64,000 nt of DNA from CAKZYD01 sp039814715 (GTDB lineage: Bacteria > Pseudomonadota > Alphaproteobacteria > Sphingomonadales > CAKZYD01), in the NCBI GenBank assembly GCA_039814715.1, contig JBCCAR010000007.1:1-64000 (forward strand), read 5' to 3'. Shown here in pieces: positions 27,001-35,960 of this stretch (within the stretch, counting starts at the first letter, position 1; each line of letters begins with the position of its first letter). The translations under genes and the position numbers were made by a program. Under the pieces are notes generated by a model. The model saw only the letters and a program-made list of their open reading frames with translations, searched no databases and was not told where the DNA came from.

Positions 27001-27291
27001 TTTAAAGCCTGGCAACCTGCCCGCAGTCTGCAGCCCACATTGCCAATTCATGCGCCGCTACGCTTTGACATCTACGACAAGATACACAGCCGTTCAATTG
27101 GCGGCTGCACCTACCATGTCGCGCACCCGGGCGGGCGCAGTCATGAAGCACTTCCAGTCAATAGTAATGAGGCCGAAGGGCGTAGACTTGCGCGCTTTAT
27201 TAGCGGCGGCCATAGCATCGGGGATACCCCAGCGCCGCGCAGTTTGAAGCAAACGCGTTTCCCCTATTGCCTTGATTTGCGTTGGTGCTAA
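24007..27291 (+). CDS. Transglutaminase-DUF2126 putative amidoligase
   Basis: The 1094-aa protein begins with a bacterial transglutaminase N-terminal domain (1-90) and a transglutaminase/protease core with Cys178 (GRGSCRDSS), His227 (DLHAWAEV) and Asp243 (GMDPTSG), all intact. From about residue 300 to the end is DUF2126, predicted to be an amidoligase; the block TMGGEPTFVAID starts it and HTGTGGGNHVVMG and PHPKMSLVQQLLLRALVA follow. It heads an operon with circularly permuted ATP-grasp, alpha-E and a second transglutaminase. Comparative genomics predicts synthesis or modification of a peptide or amide product. No substrate is established to my knowledge. Confidence 0.93.
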   Translation: MKVALTHITRYHYDRPVDLGPQVVRLRPAPHCRTKILSYALKVTPQEHFLNWQQDAYANFLGRIVVPEPTRQFEVAVDLIADLEVINPFDFFLESHAETFPFGYDAETKKELEAYLEIEESGPLLESFLEQVDLTERLTNDFLVELNQLVEKKIDYVIRMEPGVQTCEETLKKGRGSCRDSSWLLVQVLRNLGLAARFASGYLIQLVPDKKALDGPQGTDKDFTDLHAWAEVYLPGAGWVGMDPTSGLFTGEGHIPLACAPKPTGAAPISGLASDAEVEFSFEMNVTRLDDGPRITKPFPEEMWDEIDALGTQVDAALEDGDVRLTMGGEPTFVAIDNVDHDEWNTEAVGPTKRAYSDTLIRRLRETFAPGGMLHYGQGKWYPGESLPRWAFALYWREDGEPLWRNVDLVAKEAGPSNATDEDVAKFTQTLAQNLGLSAKFAQPVYEDPVPYTGKEARLPNNVTIDDSKLSDPEERARLIRVFEHGLGKPTGYVLPVQRQQDADRGGWRSEMWKSRRNKLYLLPGDSPVGFRLPIESLPWVPKAAYPYFFPADPFAPKQALKKQRQNEDDKERDAEKRQDTHEQVLFVGEPVRTALSVEVRGGHMCVFLPPTERANDYVDLIQAVEESAEELGQPIHIEGYMPPSDSRLNVMKVTPDPGVIEVNIHPARSWDEIKHITTSLYEDARLSRLTAEKFMIDGRHTGTGGGNHVVMGAEKPEDSPFLRRPDLLRSMLTFWQQHPSLSYLFSGLFIGPTSQAPRIDEARTDSLYELEIAFKEIDRLANQDGIVQPWSVDRLLRNLLIDSTGNTHRTEICIDKLYSPDGPTGRLGLLEFRGFEMPPHPKMSLVQQLLLRALVARFWKNPYRGKLIDWGMALHDKFMLPHFIWQDFCCVLEDLRGHGFDFDETWFEAFYDFRFPLYGRTQQAGMTVSLRQALEPWHVLGEEGAVGGTARYVDSSLERMQVDVEHFDPERYVIGCNGYEVPLTQTQTPGSYVAGVRFKAWQPARSLQPTLPIHAPLRFDIYDKIHSRSIGGCTYHVAHPGGRSHEALPVNSNEAEGRRLARFISGGHSIGDTPAPRSLKQTRFPYCLDLRWC

Positions 27292-27333
27292 GTAGTCCAA
27301 ATGTTTTATATCTGAATAAAAGGCGCTAGCCGC

Positions 27334-29868
27334 GTGCCCACTCAAGCGACGTCCGGTTTTACTCTCTCTTCTTTGGATTATTCAGCGTTAGATCACCGCG
27401 ATGAACTCATCGACGGTCGCGGGCAAATTCGCCCACATTGGAAAACGTTTTACGAAAACCCGCAGGGTCTTAATCCCGCGCTGACAAACAGCCGCGCATC
27501 GCGCCTGGATAGAGCGCTTTTAGAAAATGCCCTCACCTACGCAGTCACCGATAGCGCAAACTCAAGTGCTGCGCGCCCGCTGTCTGTTGATCCTGTTCCG
27601 CTGATCCTACCGGAAGACGATTGGGAAACGCTCAAACAAGGCGCTTGTCAGCGTGCGCAGCTACTCAACTTAGTTTTGGCTGATCTATATGGCCCGCAAA
27701 CTCTCCTTAAAAATGGCCTCCTGCCGCCTGCGCTCGCACTAGCGAACCCGGATTTTCTAAGGCCGCTCCACGGAGTGGAGCCGATTGGCGGCACATACTT
27801 ACACTCCTTTGCTATGGATGTGGCGCGCGGCCCAGATGGGAAATGGTGGGTCGTTCGCGACCATAGCCAAGCCACTGCCGCAAGTGGCTTTGCATTGGAA
27901 AACCGCATTTTGATGGGCCAGCTCTACCCAGAAATGGTGCGCGCGCTTGGTGTGCGGCGCTTAGCGGGATATTTCCAAACGTTCCAAGACCAGATCGCCG
28001 CGCTGTCTGGCAAAGAAGAACCGCGCGTTTTGTGCTATACGAGCGGCCCAAGCGATCCGCGCTTTTTGGCCCAAGCGTATTTGGCGCGCTATTTAGGGTA
28101 TACCATGGCCGAAGGGCCAGATCTGACGATGCGCAACGGCCGCGTGTATTTCAAAACGCTAGATGGGCTCAAACAGGTCGACGTTTTGTTGCGGCAAATA
28201 AATGCCTTTCAGTGCGACCCCTTAGAGCTCGACGCGCGCTCGGCAGTTGGCATACCCGGGCTTGTAACCGCCATACGCAATAAAGGCGTTGCCGTCGCCA
28301 ACGCACTCGGCAGTGGCCTTGTCGAAACCAGCGCGCTGGCGGGCTATATGCCAGAACTATGCGAACAAGTGCTTGAAGATGAGCTCGTGCTGCCAAACCT
28401 GGCCACCTGGTGGTGCGGAGAACCTGCAGCCGCGGATTATGTACATGAGAATTTTGACGATCTATCTATTGGTGCAGCTTTTGACGGCGACACGCATGCG
28501 CAGAAGACTATTTTAGAAGCACCAGCGAGCGAGCGCCGGGAATTGCTCTCTTATTACGGCAAGCGCATCATTGGCCAAGAGCGTATGGCCTTGCCCACTA
28601 CGCCAGTCCAATCCGGCCAATCCCTCGTACCCGCTCCCTATATCCTGCGCCTGTTCGTTACGGCAGGTGATGGCGATTTTACTGTGATGCCAGGCGGATT
28701 GGTGTTGAGCGGGCAACCGGGACAAACAGCAACGACGTCCGACTTTTCTGCCACGACGATGAAAGACTGCTGGATACTTTCTAAAACACGCGAACAAGCA
28801 GTCACTCTGCTGCCGCGCGAGGACGGCGCCGTTAAAATCCGCCGGACGGGCAAAGACTTGGCCAGCCGGGCGGCTGATAATCTGTTTTGGCTTGGCCGTT
28901 ATGCAGAGCGCACCGAAGTCACCTGCCGGTTACTGCGCACTGTCATCGGCGCTCTCACACAGGATGGCCAGATTGCAGCGGATCCGGCAGCGCTTGCAGC
29001 GGCGGCTTTGCCGATCATGCGCCGCGCTGGTCTCTTGCAATCTAAAAAGGGGCGGCAAAGCGTCGGCTTTCCAGACCGTTTAAGGCTTGTTCTTGCCGAT
29101 CATGCCATCAGTTACAGTCTGCCAAGCTGCATGAGCGGGGTGGTTGGGACAGCCGGGCGCGTGCGTGACCGCCTCAGCCCAACGACCTTTAAAACGCTGC
29201 AGCGCCTGCAAGATCAGAATGTGCAGCTGTCGCAAGTGCGCAATACAGATGTGGACTTGATCAGCGCGCTGCCGATCTTGGATGACATGATTATCATCTT
29301 GAATGCCTTTGCTGGCCAGTCTCAGGAAAACATGACGCGCAATTCTGGTTGGTCCTTCCTGGACATGGGCCGACGGTTAGAGCGCGGGCTACACATGATT
29401 GAAACGATCTCACAGCTGCTGGTGACGACCGGAAAAGTCCGCGACGGCCGCCTAGTGTTGCTGCTTGATCTGGCCGATAGTTTCATGACCTACCGCGCGC
29501 GCTATATGACCAACCCTATGGTTGCCCCGGTGCTCGATTTGCTTTTGCAGGACGAAACCAATCCGCGCTCTGTTGCCTTTCAGCTAGCCCAAATTGACCG
29601 CCACCTGAGCGATTTATCGCCAGACAGCGCGCCTATGATGGCGCCAGAACATCACTTGATCTATGACTTGCTCAGTAAGTTACGTCTTGCGCATGTCGTA
29701 GACCTCAGCGCAGCCGACAAAAATGCTGTTCGTGCGGAACTCTCAACTTTGCTCGCATATTTTGAGGAAACCCTTTTAGAATTTGGCCCAGCCATCGCAC
29801 GTAGCTATTTTAGCCACGCAGAAATGGTGAGCGCTCGGCGCCATTTGTTTAAGCGGGAGAGCGTATAG
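27334..29868 (+). CDS. Fused circularly permuted ATP-grasp / alpha-E protein
   Basis: The 844-aa protein starts at GTG. Residues about 60-490 are a circularly permuted ATP-grasp ligase domain (MVRALGVRRL, SGPSDPRFLAQAYLARYLG, GLKQVDVLLRQIN, RLFVTAGDG). From about 508, ASRAADNLFWLGRYAERTE opens an alpha-E helical domain (DUF403), which otherwise is a separate protein beginning with this sequence. The fusion mirrors the separate pair at 30844-33253, so the window carries two ligase sets. ATP-grasp enzymes join a carboxylate to an amine. The next gene overlaps by one base. Confidence 0.92.
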   Translation: MPTQATSGFTLSSLDYSALDHRDELIDGRGQIRPHWKTFYENPQGLNPALTNSRASRLDRALLENALTYAVTDSANSSAARPLSVDPVPLILPEDDWETLKQGACQRAQLLNLVLADLYGPQTLLKNGLLPPALALANPDFLRPLHGVEPIGGTYLHSFAMDVARGPDGKWWVVRDHSQATAASGFALENRILMGQLYPEMVRALGVRRLAGYFQTFQDQIAALSGKEEPRVLCYTSGPSDPRFLAQAYLARYLGYTMAEGPDLTMRNGRVYFKTLDGLKQVDVLLRQINAFQCDPLELDARSAVGIPGLVTAIRNKGVAVANALGSGLVETSALAGYMPELCEQVLEDELVLPNLATWWCGEPAAADYVHENFDDLSIGAAFDGDTHAQKTILEAPASERRELLSYYGKRIIGQERMALPTTPVQSGQSLVPAPYILRLFVTAGDGDFTVMPGGLVLSGQPGQTATTSDFSATTMKDCWILSKTREQAVTLLPREDGAVKIRRTGKDLASRAADNLFWLGRYAERTEVTCRLLRTVIGALTQDGQIAADPAALAAAALPIMRRAGLLQSKKGRQSVGFPDRLRLVLADHAISYSLPSCMSGVVGTAGRVRDRLSPTTFKTLQRLQDQNVQLSQVRNTDVDLISALPILDDMIIILNAFAGQSQENMTRNSGWSFLDMGRRLERGLHMIETISQLLVTTGKVRDGRLVLLLDLADSFMTYRARYMTNPMVAPVLDLLLQDETNPRSVAFQLAQIDRHLSDLSPDSAPMMAPEHHLIYDLLSKLRLAHVVDLSAADKNAVRAELSTLLAYFEETLLEFGPAIARSYFSHAEMVSARRHLFKRESV

Positions 29869-30761
29869 TGTCGGCCTCTAGCACTTTCCGACGCTATAGC
29901 GTGCGCCATCAAACGACGTACAAATATTCGTTGCCGGTATCTTTATCTCAGCATTTCATGCACTTAACGCCGCGCTCAACGGCGACACAGCTGGTCGAAT
30001 CGACGACCCTGCTTACTGATCCGGCACCTGCTACTTGGCGCGAGGCGCGCGACTACTTTGGCAACGTCACAACACTTGCAAGCCTGGATGAAGAGCATTT
30101 TAAAACCACCATAACGGCGACGAGCCGCGTCACTGTCGAGCCGCTCAAAGTATCCAAACCCGGCGACACGCCCAGCTGGGAAGCGGTGATAGACGCCCTT
30201 CACAAGGACATATCGAGCGAGGCGTTGTTTGTACGGCAGTTTTACTACCGCTCGCCGCGCATACAGCCTGGCCCTGAATTACTCGAAATCGCCAAACGCT
30301 TCTTCCCGCCCGGCACCCCAGTGTTGCAAGGCGCGTGCGCTCTGATGGAGCACATTTTTTCCACCTTTACCTACGATGGTACTGCGACGGATGTGGATAC
30401 GCCGGTCGACGATGTTTTGACGTTAAAGCGCGGGGTTTGTCAGGACTTTGCACATCTACAAATCGCTTGCCTACGCGCCGTTGGTTTACCTGCACGATAT
30501 GTCTCTGGATATTTGCTAACGCATCCACCCGAAGGCCAAGAGCGCTTGCAAGGGGCCGATGCAAGCCACGCGTGGCTTTCAGTATGGATCGGCGAAGATG
30601 GGTGGGTCGACCTAGACCCGACAAATAACGTGATTGTTCAAGATGAGCATGTCACGCTGGCCTGGGGCCGTGACTATGGCGACGTAAGCCCCATTAACGG
30701 CGTTACGTTCGGCGGCGGTGAACACGGCGTCGATGTGGAGGTTGACGTCATCCCCCTTTAG
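29868..30761 (+). CDS. Transglutaminase-like cysteine protease/ligase
   Basis: The 297-aa protein has the same fold as the N-terminal part of the 1094-aa protein: an N-terminal beta domain (YSVRHQTTYKYSLPVSLS) and a core with Cys191 (RGVCQDFAH), His234 (ASHAWLSV) and Asp250 (VDLDPTNN), a complete triad. The GTG start shares its first base with the previous stop. It has no signal peptide, so it is cytoplasmic. It may cleave or cross-link the product of the ligases. A terminator follows. Confidence 0.93.
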   Translation: MSASSTFRRYSVRHQTTYKYSLPVSLSQHFMHLTPRSTATQLVESTTLLTDPAPATWREARDYFGNVTTLASLDEEHFKTTITATSRVTVEPLKVSKPGDTPSWEAVIDALHKDISSEALFVRQFYYRSPRIQPGPELLEIAKRFFPPGTPVLQGACALMEHIFSTFTYDGTATDVDTPVDDVLTLKRGVCQDFAHLQIACLRAVGLPARYVSGYLLTHPPEGQERLQGADASHAWLSVWIGEDGWVDLDPTNNVIVQDEHVTLAWGRDYGDVSPINGVTFGGGEHGVDVEVDVIPL

Positions 30762-30776
30762 CGCGGGTTTGTTGCA

Positions 30777-30812
30777 GGTTGAATGGATGTATTCAGCCAT
30801 TTGCTTTTTTTT
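30777..30812 (+). terminator. Rho-independent terminator
   Basis: GGTTGAAT and ATTCAGCC (30777-30784 and 30791-30798) form an eight-pair stem with one G-U around GGATGT. ATTTGC and a run of eight T follow. It ends the three-gene unit 24007-30761 and separates it from the ATP-grasp/alpha-E pair that follows. Confidence 0.82.
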
Positions 30813-30843
30813 GGAACCAAGTTAGCTACCTTAGCGTTGGTGC

Positions 30844-32310
30844 ATGATGCAGGTGTTAAAAATGGCAATCCCAACAGGCGGCCTGCTATCTGACTATGAT
30901 AGCGGGATATATTTCGACGAGATGTTCGGACACGGCGGCGACCGCGCCGACATTTGCCGTGCTGTCGTGCGCGAGCTTAACAGGCAAGACCTCAAAGTGT
31001 TCAAGCGGCGCTCGAAGGATGTGGATCAAGAGCTGCGCAACTTAGGCATTACGTTCACTGTCTATAAAAATGCTAAGCAAATCGATCGCGTACTGCCGTT
31101 TGATGCGATACCTCGCATTATAACGGCAAACGAATGGGACGTGATTGAGCGCGGCGTGGTCCAGCGCGTTGCAGCGCTTAATGCGTTTTTAAGCGATATC
31201 TACAACGAACAGCATATTCTTAACGATGGCACGGTCCCTCGAGACTTGGTGGTGAAAAACAAGGGGTACCAGGCCTTGATGGAAGGCGTACGCCAACCGC
31301 ACGGCACTTGGGTCAACATTTGCGGTACGGACCTTGTGCGCGGCGGGGATGGCGAATTTTATGTTCTTGAAGATAATGCAAGAACGCCGTCAGGCGTCAG
31401 CTATGTGGTTGAAAATCGGCATCTAACGCAGCGCACCTTCCCGGACTTGATGAAGGGCATCAAAGTACGGCCTGTGTCCGATTACGGGCAGCGACTGGTG
31501 GAAGGGCTATCTCAAATGTGGCCTGGCGGCGCAGACCATGCCGCTGTCGCGCTGTTATCGCCTGGTGTCTTTAACTCCGCATATTTTGAGCATGTCTTTC
31601 TCGCGCGCGAGATGGGCGTGCCGCTAGTTGAAGGCCGAGACCTGATCGTTGAAAACGATAAAGTCTACATGCGCACCACACGCGGTCTGCAGCGGCTGAA
31701 CGTGATTTATCGCCGTATCGACGATGATTTCCTCGATCCTGACGTATTTCGAAGTGACAGTCTCCTTGGTGTACCCGGCATTGTGAAAGCCATGTTTAAA
31801 AAGAATGTCGTTCTGGCAAACGCAATCGGCACCGGTGTTGCAGATGATAAAGCGATCTACGCCTACATGCCGCGCATCGTGAAATACTATTTGGATGAAG
31901 AGCCCATCATCAAAAACGTTGAAACACATATCTGCCGCGAGCCAGACGCACTGGCCTATACCCTCGAGAATATGCACGAGATGGTCGTGAAACCCGTTGG
32001 CGAATCTGGCGGCTATGGCGTGGTCATTGGCCCGAGAGCCACCAAAAAGGAACTCGCGGACGCGCGCAAGAAGCTCAAAGCTGATCCAGCGAACTTCATC
32101 AGCCAACCGGTCTTGAAACTATCGACGTCTCCAACGCTCACCCGCACAGGTGTGGAACCACGCCATGTTGATTTACGCCCCTTTGCCATCACTGGCGACA
32201 GCACCTGGGTTCTGCCTGGCGGGCTAACGCGCGTTGCGCTTAAGAAAGGCTCTCTCGTGGTGAATTCCAGTCAAGGCGGCGGATCAAAGGACACCTGGGT
32301 CCTTGCATAA
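30844..32310 (+). CDS. Circularly permuted ATP-grasp protein
   Basis: The 488-aa protein is of the stand-alone circularly permuted ATP-grasp type (COG2308-like). Visible blocks are FDAIPRIITANEWDVIERG, ICGTDLVRGGDGEFYVLEDN, PSGVSYVVENR, VYMRTTRGLQRLNVIYRRID, VVKPVGESGGYGVVIGP and RPFAITGDS. The Lys and Glu residues in VVKPVGESGGYG fit ATP binding. It is an independent unit after the terminator and overlaps or abuts the alpha-E gene, its usual partner. It should form an amide bond at the expense of ATP. The acceptor is unknown. Confidence 0.93.
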   Translation: MMQVLKMAIPTGGLLSDYDSGIYFDEMFGHGGDRADICRAVVRELNRQDLKVFKRRSKDVDQELRNLGITFTVYKNAKQIDRVLPFDAIPRIITANEWDVIERGVVQRVAALNAFLSDIYNEQHILNDGTVPRDLVVKNKGYQALMEGVRQPHGTWVNICGTDLVRGGDGEFYVLEDNARTPSGVSYVVENRHLTQRTFPDLMKGIKVRPVSDYGQRLVEGLSQMWPGGADHAAVALLSPGVFNSAYFEHVFLAREMGVPLVEGRDLIVENDKVYMRTTRGLQRLNVIYRRIDDDFLDPDVFRSDSLLGVPGIVKAMFKKNVVLANAIGTGVADDKAIYAYMPRIVKYYLDEEPIIKNVETHICREPDALAYTLENMHEMVVKPVGESGGYGVVIGPRATKKELADARKKLKADPANFISQPVLKLSTSPTLTRTGVEPRHVDLRPFAITGDSTWVLPGGLTRVALKKGSLVVNSSQGGGSKDTWVLA

Positions 32311-32311
32311 T

Positions 32312-33253
32312 TTGCTGAGCAGACAAGCTGAAGCGGTCTTTTGGATGGCGCGGCAAATTGAACGCGCGAACAATTTAGCGCGCGTGCTCAATGTAACAGC
32401 GAGCTTTGGCCGTGACGGGGATGATTTAAAGCCTTGGGACGCTGTCCTTGCGCTGTATTCTGAAGAGGGAGAATATGCGCAGCGCTATGATGAAAAACAC
32501 GTTGGCGACATCGTCTATTTCTATACGCTAGACCAAGAAAACCCCAACTCCATCATCAGTAATATCGGCTTTGCCCGCGAAAATGCCCGCGCGCTAAGGC
32601 CTCTGATGTCAACGGAGATGTGGACACATATCAACAAGTTCCATTCAGAACTCCAAGGCCTGCGCCGCAGCCAGCTGCGCGATGAAAAGATCGCTGACTT
32701 TTGCGAGATGATTAAGCGCAACTGCCAGACGCATGCAGGCCTCGTTAGCGAGACCTTATTCCGGGACGAGGAATGGTATTTCTACGGCACTGGGCTGAAT
32801 CTAGAGCGTGCAGACCAGACAACACGGCTCGTCGATGTAAAATACCATCTGCTGCTGCCTAAAAAAGCTGAGATTGGATCCCAAGTTGATGTCAGCCAAT
32901 GGAACGCCGTGCTGCGATCTGCTGCGGGGTTTCAGGCCTACCGCCGCATTTATCACCGCGGCTTGACTGGGACGAAGGTCGCAGGTTTCTTGCTGCTGGA
33001 CGAACGGCTTGCACGGTCTGTGCGGTTTTGCACCAATCGCGCAGCGAATATGCTGGAAGAACTGATCGTGCGCTACGCGTTAGAAGGCGGACAACTCGCC
33101 TTGGAAGAGGCTAAAGCCTTGGCACGGCAGACCGCGGAGGCAAAGATAGAGGTCGTGATTGCCGATGGGATGCATGAATGGATCGATGATGTGCAAGGCG
33201 ATGTAGTAACCATCACCAATGCCATTGCTGATGCATTTTTCTTGCGAGACTAG
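32312..33253 (+). CDS. Alpha-E domain protein (DUF403)
   Basis: The all-helical protein opens with LLSRQAEAVFWMARQIERAN, the characteristic alpha-E start (usual form MLSRTAENLFWMARYLERAEN). Two TTG codons are possible, 32303 and 32312; the second gives the family-typical start and 313 aa, and no ATG is available. The gene follows the ATP-grasp stop directly, so the two are coupled. Alpha-E proteins are predicted partners of circularly permuted ATP-grasp ligases and have no known catalysis. Its stop overlaps that of the convergent kinase gene by four bases. Confidence 0.9.
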   Translation: MLSRQAEAVFWMARQIERANNLARVLNVTASFGRDGDDLKPWDAVLALYSEEGEYAQRYDEKHVGDIVYFYTLDQENPNSIISNIGFARENARALRPLMSTEMWTHINKFHSELQGLRRSQLRDEKIADFCEMIKRNCQTHAGLVSETLFRDEEWYFYGTGLNLERADQTTRLVDVKYHLLLPKKAEIGSQVDVSQWNAVLRSAAGFQAYRRIYHRGLTGTKVAGFLLLDERLARSVRFCTNRAANMLEELIVRYALEGGQLALEEAKALARQTAEAKIEVVIADGMHEWIDDVQGDVVTITNAIADAFFLRD

Positions 33254-35775
33254 GCAGCCTTTTTCGCGAGCGCCATGGCGCTTTCAACGATCTCAAATAG
33301 TGCTGTGAAGTCAATTGGTTTAGCAACAAAACCATCAATGGCCAAGTCTTTGATAGCGTAATCGTGATCCACTATCACATCTGCCGTTACGAGATAAATC
33401 GGCAGATCCCGAGGGCCTGCCCATTGGCGCCGGATGAACTCAGATAGCCCAATTCCGTCTAATCGCGGCATATTGATATCCAGGAGAGCCAGACATGGCA
33501 GAGTGCCAATCGCTGCCGCATCTAAGCTTAAAAGCCATTCCATAGCGCTTTGCCCGTCACCGTGCAGCACAAATGGGATGCCGCGCTTTTCCAGATGCGC
33601 TGTAATGAGTTTTTGGTTTACAGGATTATCTTCAACCACCAAAACTGGACCAGTAGCCTTTTGGAGAGAGTGTGGGGAAGGGGCGTTGTCTTCATCGATC
33701 TGCAGCTCTTGGGCGTTCTCAACAGGCAGAATTACAGTAACAACGCATCCGTTCCCCAGCGCTGACTGCACGCTGATTTGGCCCTGCATTTCTGTCACAA
33801 GGGTTTGCACAATTGCCAGCCCCAGGCCTGTGCTTCCGGGAGAAATGGCCCTGGATGCGAGGCTAGCATATGGCTTGAAAAGGTTTTCCTGCACAGCAGC
33901 GCTCATGCCAGGGCCGTTGTCGCTGACGCGGAGCGCTAAAGAAGCGCCGTCCAAATGAGCCGAGAGCTTGACATCGCCACGACCTATTTGTTTGCAGGCG
34001 TTGCTTAGCAAATTGAACAGCACTTGGCGCAGGCGCTGCGGGTCAATGAAAACCGTTTTGGGAATGTCGGGCGCGATTTCTAAGCTCAAAGAAATTGCAT
34101 CGCTGCCATAAGCAACCTGGAACGTCTGATGGCACTGCTGCAGAAGCGCTCGCACGTCGCTCTGACGCCGGCGCAGTTTAAAATATCCTGATTCTATGAC
34201 GCTGGAATCCAACAAATCACCAATCACCGCCAGCAGCATCTGCCCGGTTGAATCGATCAACGCTAAATGGCCGTCGGTGTCGCTTTGGTCTTTACAGTTT
34301 TTGACTGTGCGGCAAATTTCCAAGATGGCGCCAACAGGCGCCTTAATTTCATGGCTAACCGTTGCGAGCAACTGCGCTCTTGTTTCTGCCAAAGTTTGGG
34401 CCGCTGTTTGAGCCCGCTCTAGCTCACGCGCGGCGCGCTTAGGCGCATCAACATCTATTATGATTCCAAACACAGACAGCGTTTCACCGCTGCGATCTCT
34501 CATGACGAACCCGCGAGCGCGGACGTAAAGGTACTTTCCATCACTTTTGACAATGCGCTTAACGGTATCAAACGGTTTGCCCGTATCTATGGCTTCCTCG
34601 ACCAAAGCTTCCATAGCGCCGCGATCATCGGGATGATATCGATCAACGGCATTTTGCAAGGTTGGCTCGAACCCGCTTGGCTCTAATCCGTGAAGGCGGT
34701 ACACGCCGTCCGACCAAAACAGACTGCCTTGTTTCAAATCCAAGCGCCAATGGCCGAGGCGGGCCACGTCTTCAGCGCGTTCAAGATTCTGCAAGGCTTC
34801 AGACAAAGCGCTGGCCCGGCTTTGGTTTTCATAAGCCATCTTCTGCGTTGCATCCGCAATGGCGTTCAGCTCCTGTGGCGCGGGACCGTCTATCTCAAGT
34901 GGTTTGGGCTCTGCTCCAGCTGCAAGCTCACGCGTGTAGGACAAAATACGCTTCATTGGATGCGACAGATAACGGCGCAAGATCACCCACTGGGAGAACA
35001 TAACCCCGCCCAGAGCGAACAATAGTGTTATACTTCCAATAAATAGGATTTCTCTGGCCTGCGCATACAGCACATCAGGACTAGATGTGAGGCTCATCGT
35101 CAGGGTTTGACCATCATTGAATTCATGAAGTTTCACGGTCGACGAGATACGTTCTTTGCCGTCAAATCCGGCACTCAATACGTGAACAATTGGATCTTGG
35201 CGCGGCGCCACGATACCGCGAAAAGTCGGTACTCTATCGCCTGGATATGCAATACCGTTTGGCAGAGCCAGAACAATAACGCCATCAGCATCTAGCAAAA
35301 AGAAACGACTGGACTCCGGAACACCCGCAGCTTTTATCGTGTCTTCCATCCAGTCCACATCAAGCGTGATCAGCAGCCGGAACGGATGGCCATCGTTCCA
35401 GAAAGTGCGCGTTATGCCAATCACCGGCCGCCCTGTTGTGCGGCTTTCACGGGCATACGAAAAGAGAACTTCATTGAAAACACTTGGCCGAGCCAAATCA
35501 AACCCAATATCTAATTCTGTAATTGCGAGATTTTCATCATAGGAACAGGTAATCGTGCCAGCAGAATCTACCTTGAAGATACCGTTCACATAGTCCTGTT
35601 TCGGCCAGGATTTGCGCAGCCAGGAGCTACAAGTTTCACTGGATGCCGACATAACTTGTTCTACACTTCCAAGCTCAACGAGCGTGTCTTCAACTCCGGT
35701 AAATGCCATATTGAATTGTGAGGAAAGCGCATAGGTTAAACTACGCATATCGCCGACAGCATCTTCACGCGCCAT
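33250..35775 (-). CDS. Hybrid sensor histidine kinase/response regulator
   Basis: The 841-aa frame has an extracellular Cache-like sensor (about 1-240), one membrane helix (about 244-265), a PAS domain (about 330-450, with GHWRLDLKQGSLFWSDGVYR), a kinase core with phospho-acceptor His475 (ATVSHEIKAPVGA), an ATPase domain with DNGPGMSAAVQENLF and STGLGLAIVQTLV, and a receiver domain with LLDINMP and the Lys of AKPID. The sensor lacks the first membrane helix that this layout requires. That helix is present in another frame just upstream (see 35736-35876), so the gene carries a frameshift or the assembly an error. No output protein is linked. Confidence 0.88.
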   Translation of the reverse strand: MAREDAVGDMRSLTYALSSQFNMAFTGVEDTLVELGSVEQVMSASSETCSSWLRKSWPKQDYVNGIFKVDSAGTITCSYDENLAITELDIGFDLARPSVFNEVLFSYARESRTTGRPVIGITRTFWNDGHPFRLLITLDVDWMEDTIKAAGVPESSRFFLLDADGVIVLALPNGIAYPGDRVPTFRGIVAPRQDPIVHVLSAGFDGKERISSTVKLHEFNDGQTLTMSLTSSPDVLYAQAREILFIGSITLLFALGGVMFSQWVILRRYLSHPMKRILSYTRELAAGAEPKPLEIDGPAPQELNAIADATQKMAYENQSRASALSEALQNLERAEDVARLGHWRLDLKQGSLFWSDGVYRLHGLEPSGFEPTLQNAVDRYHPDDRGAMEALVEEAIDTGKPFDTVKRIVKSDGKYLYVRARGFVMRDRSGETLSVFGIIIDVDAPKRAARELERAQTAAQTLAETRAQLLATVSHEIKAPVGAILEICRTVKNCKDQSDTDGHLALIDSTGQMLLAVIGDLLDSSVIESGYFKLRRRQSDVRALLQQCHQTFQVAYGSDAISLSLEIAPDIPKTVFIDPQRLRQVLFNLLSNACKQIGRGDVKLSAHLDGASLALRVSDNGPGMSAAVQENLFKPYASLASRAISPGSTGLGLAIVQTLVTEMQGQISVQSALGNGCVVTVILPVENAQELQIDEDNAPSPHSLQKATGPVLVVEDNPVNQKLITAHLEKRGIPFVLHGDGQSAMEWLLSLDAAAIGTLPCLALLDINMPRLDGIGLSEFIRRQWAGPRDLPIYLVTADVIVDHDYAIKDLAIDGFVAKPIDFTALFEIVESAMALAKKAA

Positions 35776-35876
35776 TCATGACCGCGCAAAACCAAAAACC
35801 CAAGCGGCAAGAGTGTTGGCAGCAAGCCTGCCAAAGAAACGACAATTAGTATCCGCCTTAAGGAGCTTTGCCTCAT
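35736..35876 (-). pseudogene. Out-of-frame membrane anchor of the hybrid kinase
   Basis: From ATG 35876 the minus strand encodes 46 residues beginning MRQSSLRRILIVVSLAGLLP and continuing into TLLPLGFLVLRGHEW, a basic start plus a single hydrophobic helix. It stops at TAA 35736-35738 after running over the kinase start in another frame. The kinase frame has a stop (TGA) immediately before its own ATG. A single lost base around 35762-35772 would explain both halves. No slippery heptamer suited to programmed frameshifting is apparent. Confidence 0.7.
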
Positions 35877-35960
35877 AACCGCACGCTGTTGCTGACCCGC
35901 TTGTTTGTAAAACAGGCCTAGCAGCGCAGGGGTTAAGGCTGCTTTAAGGGTGATTGGCGG

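Noticed and set aside
35736..35876. Programmed -1 frameshift in the hybrid kinase
   Set aside because: No in-frame slippery heptamer or downstream structure was visible in the overlap; mutation or assembly error is simpler.
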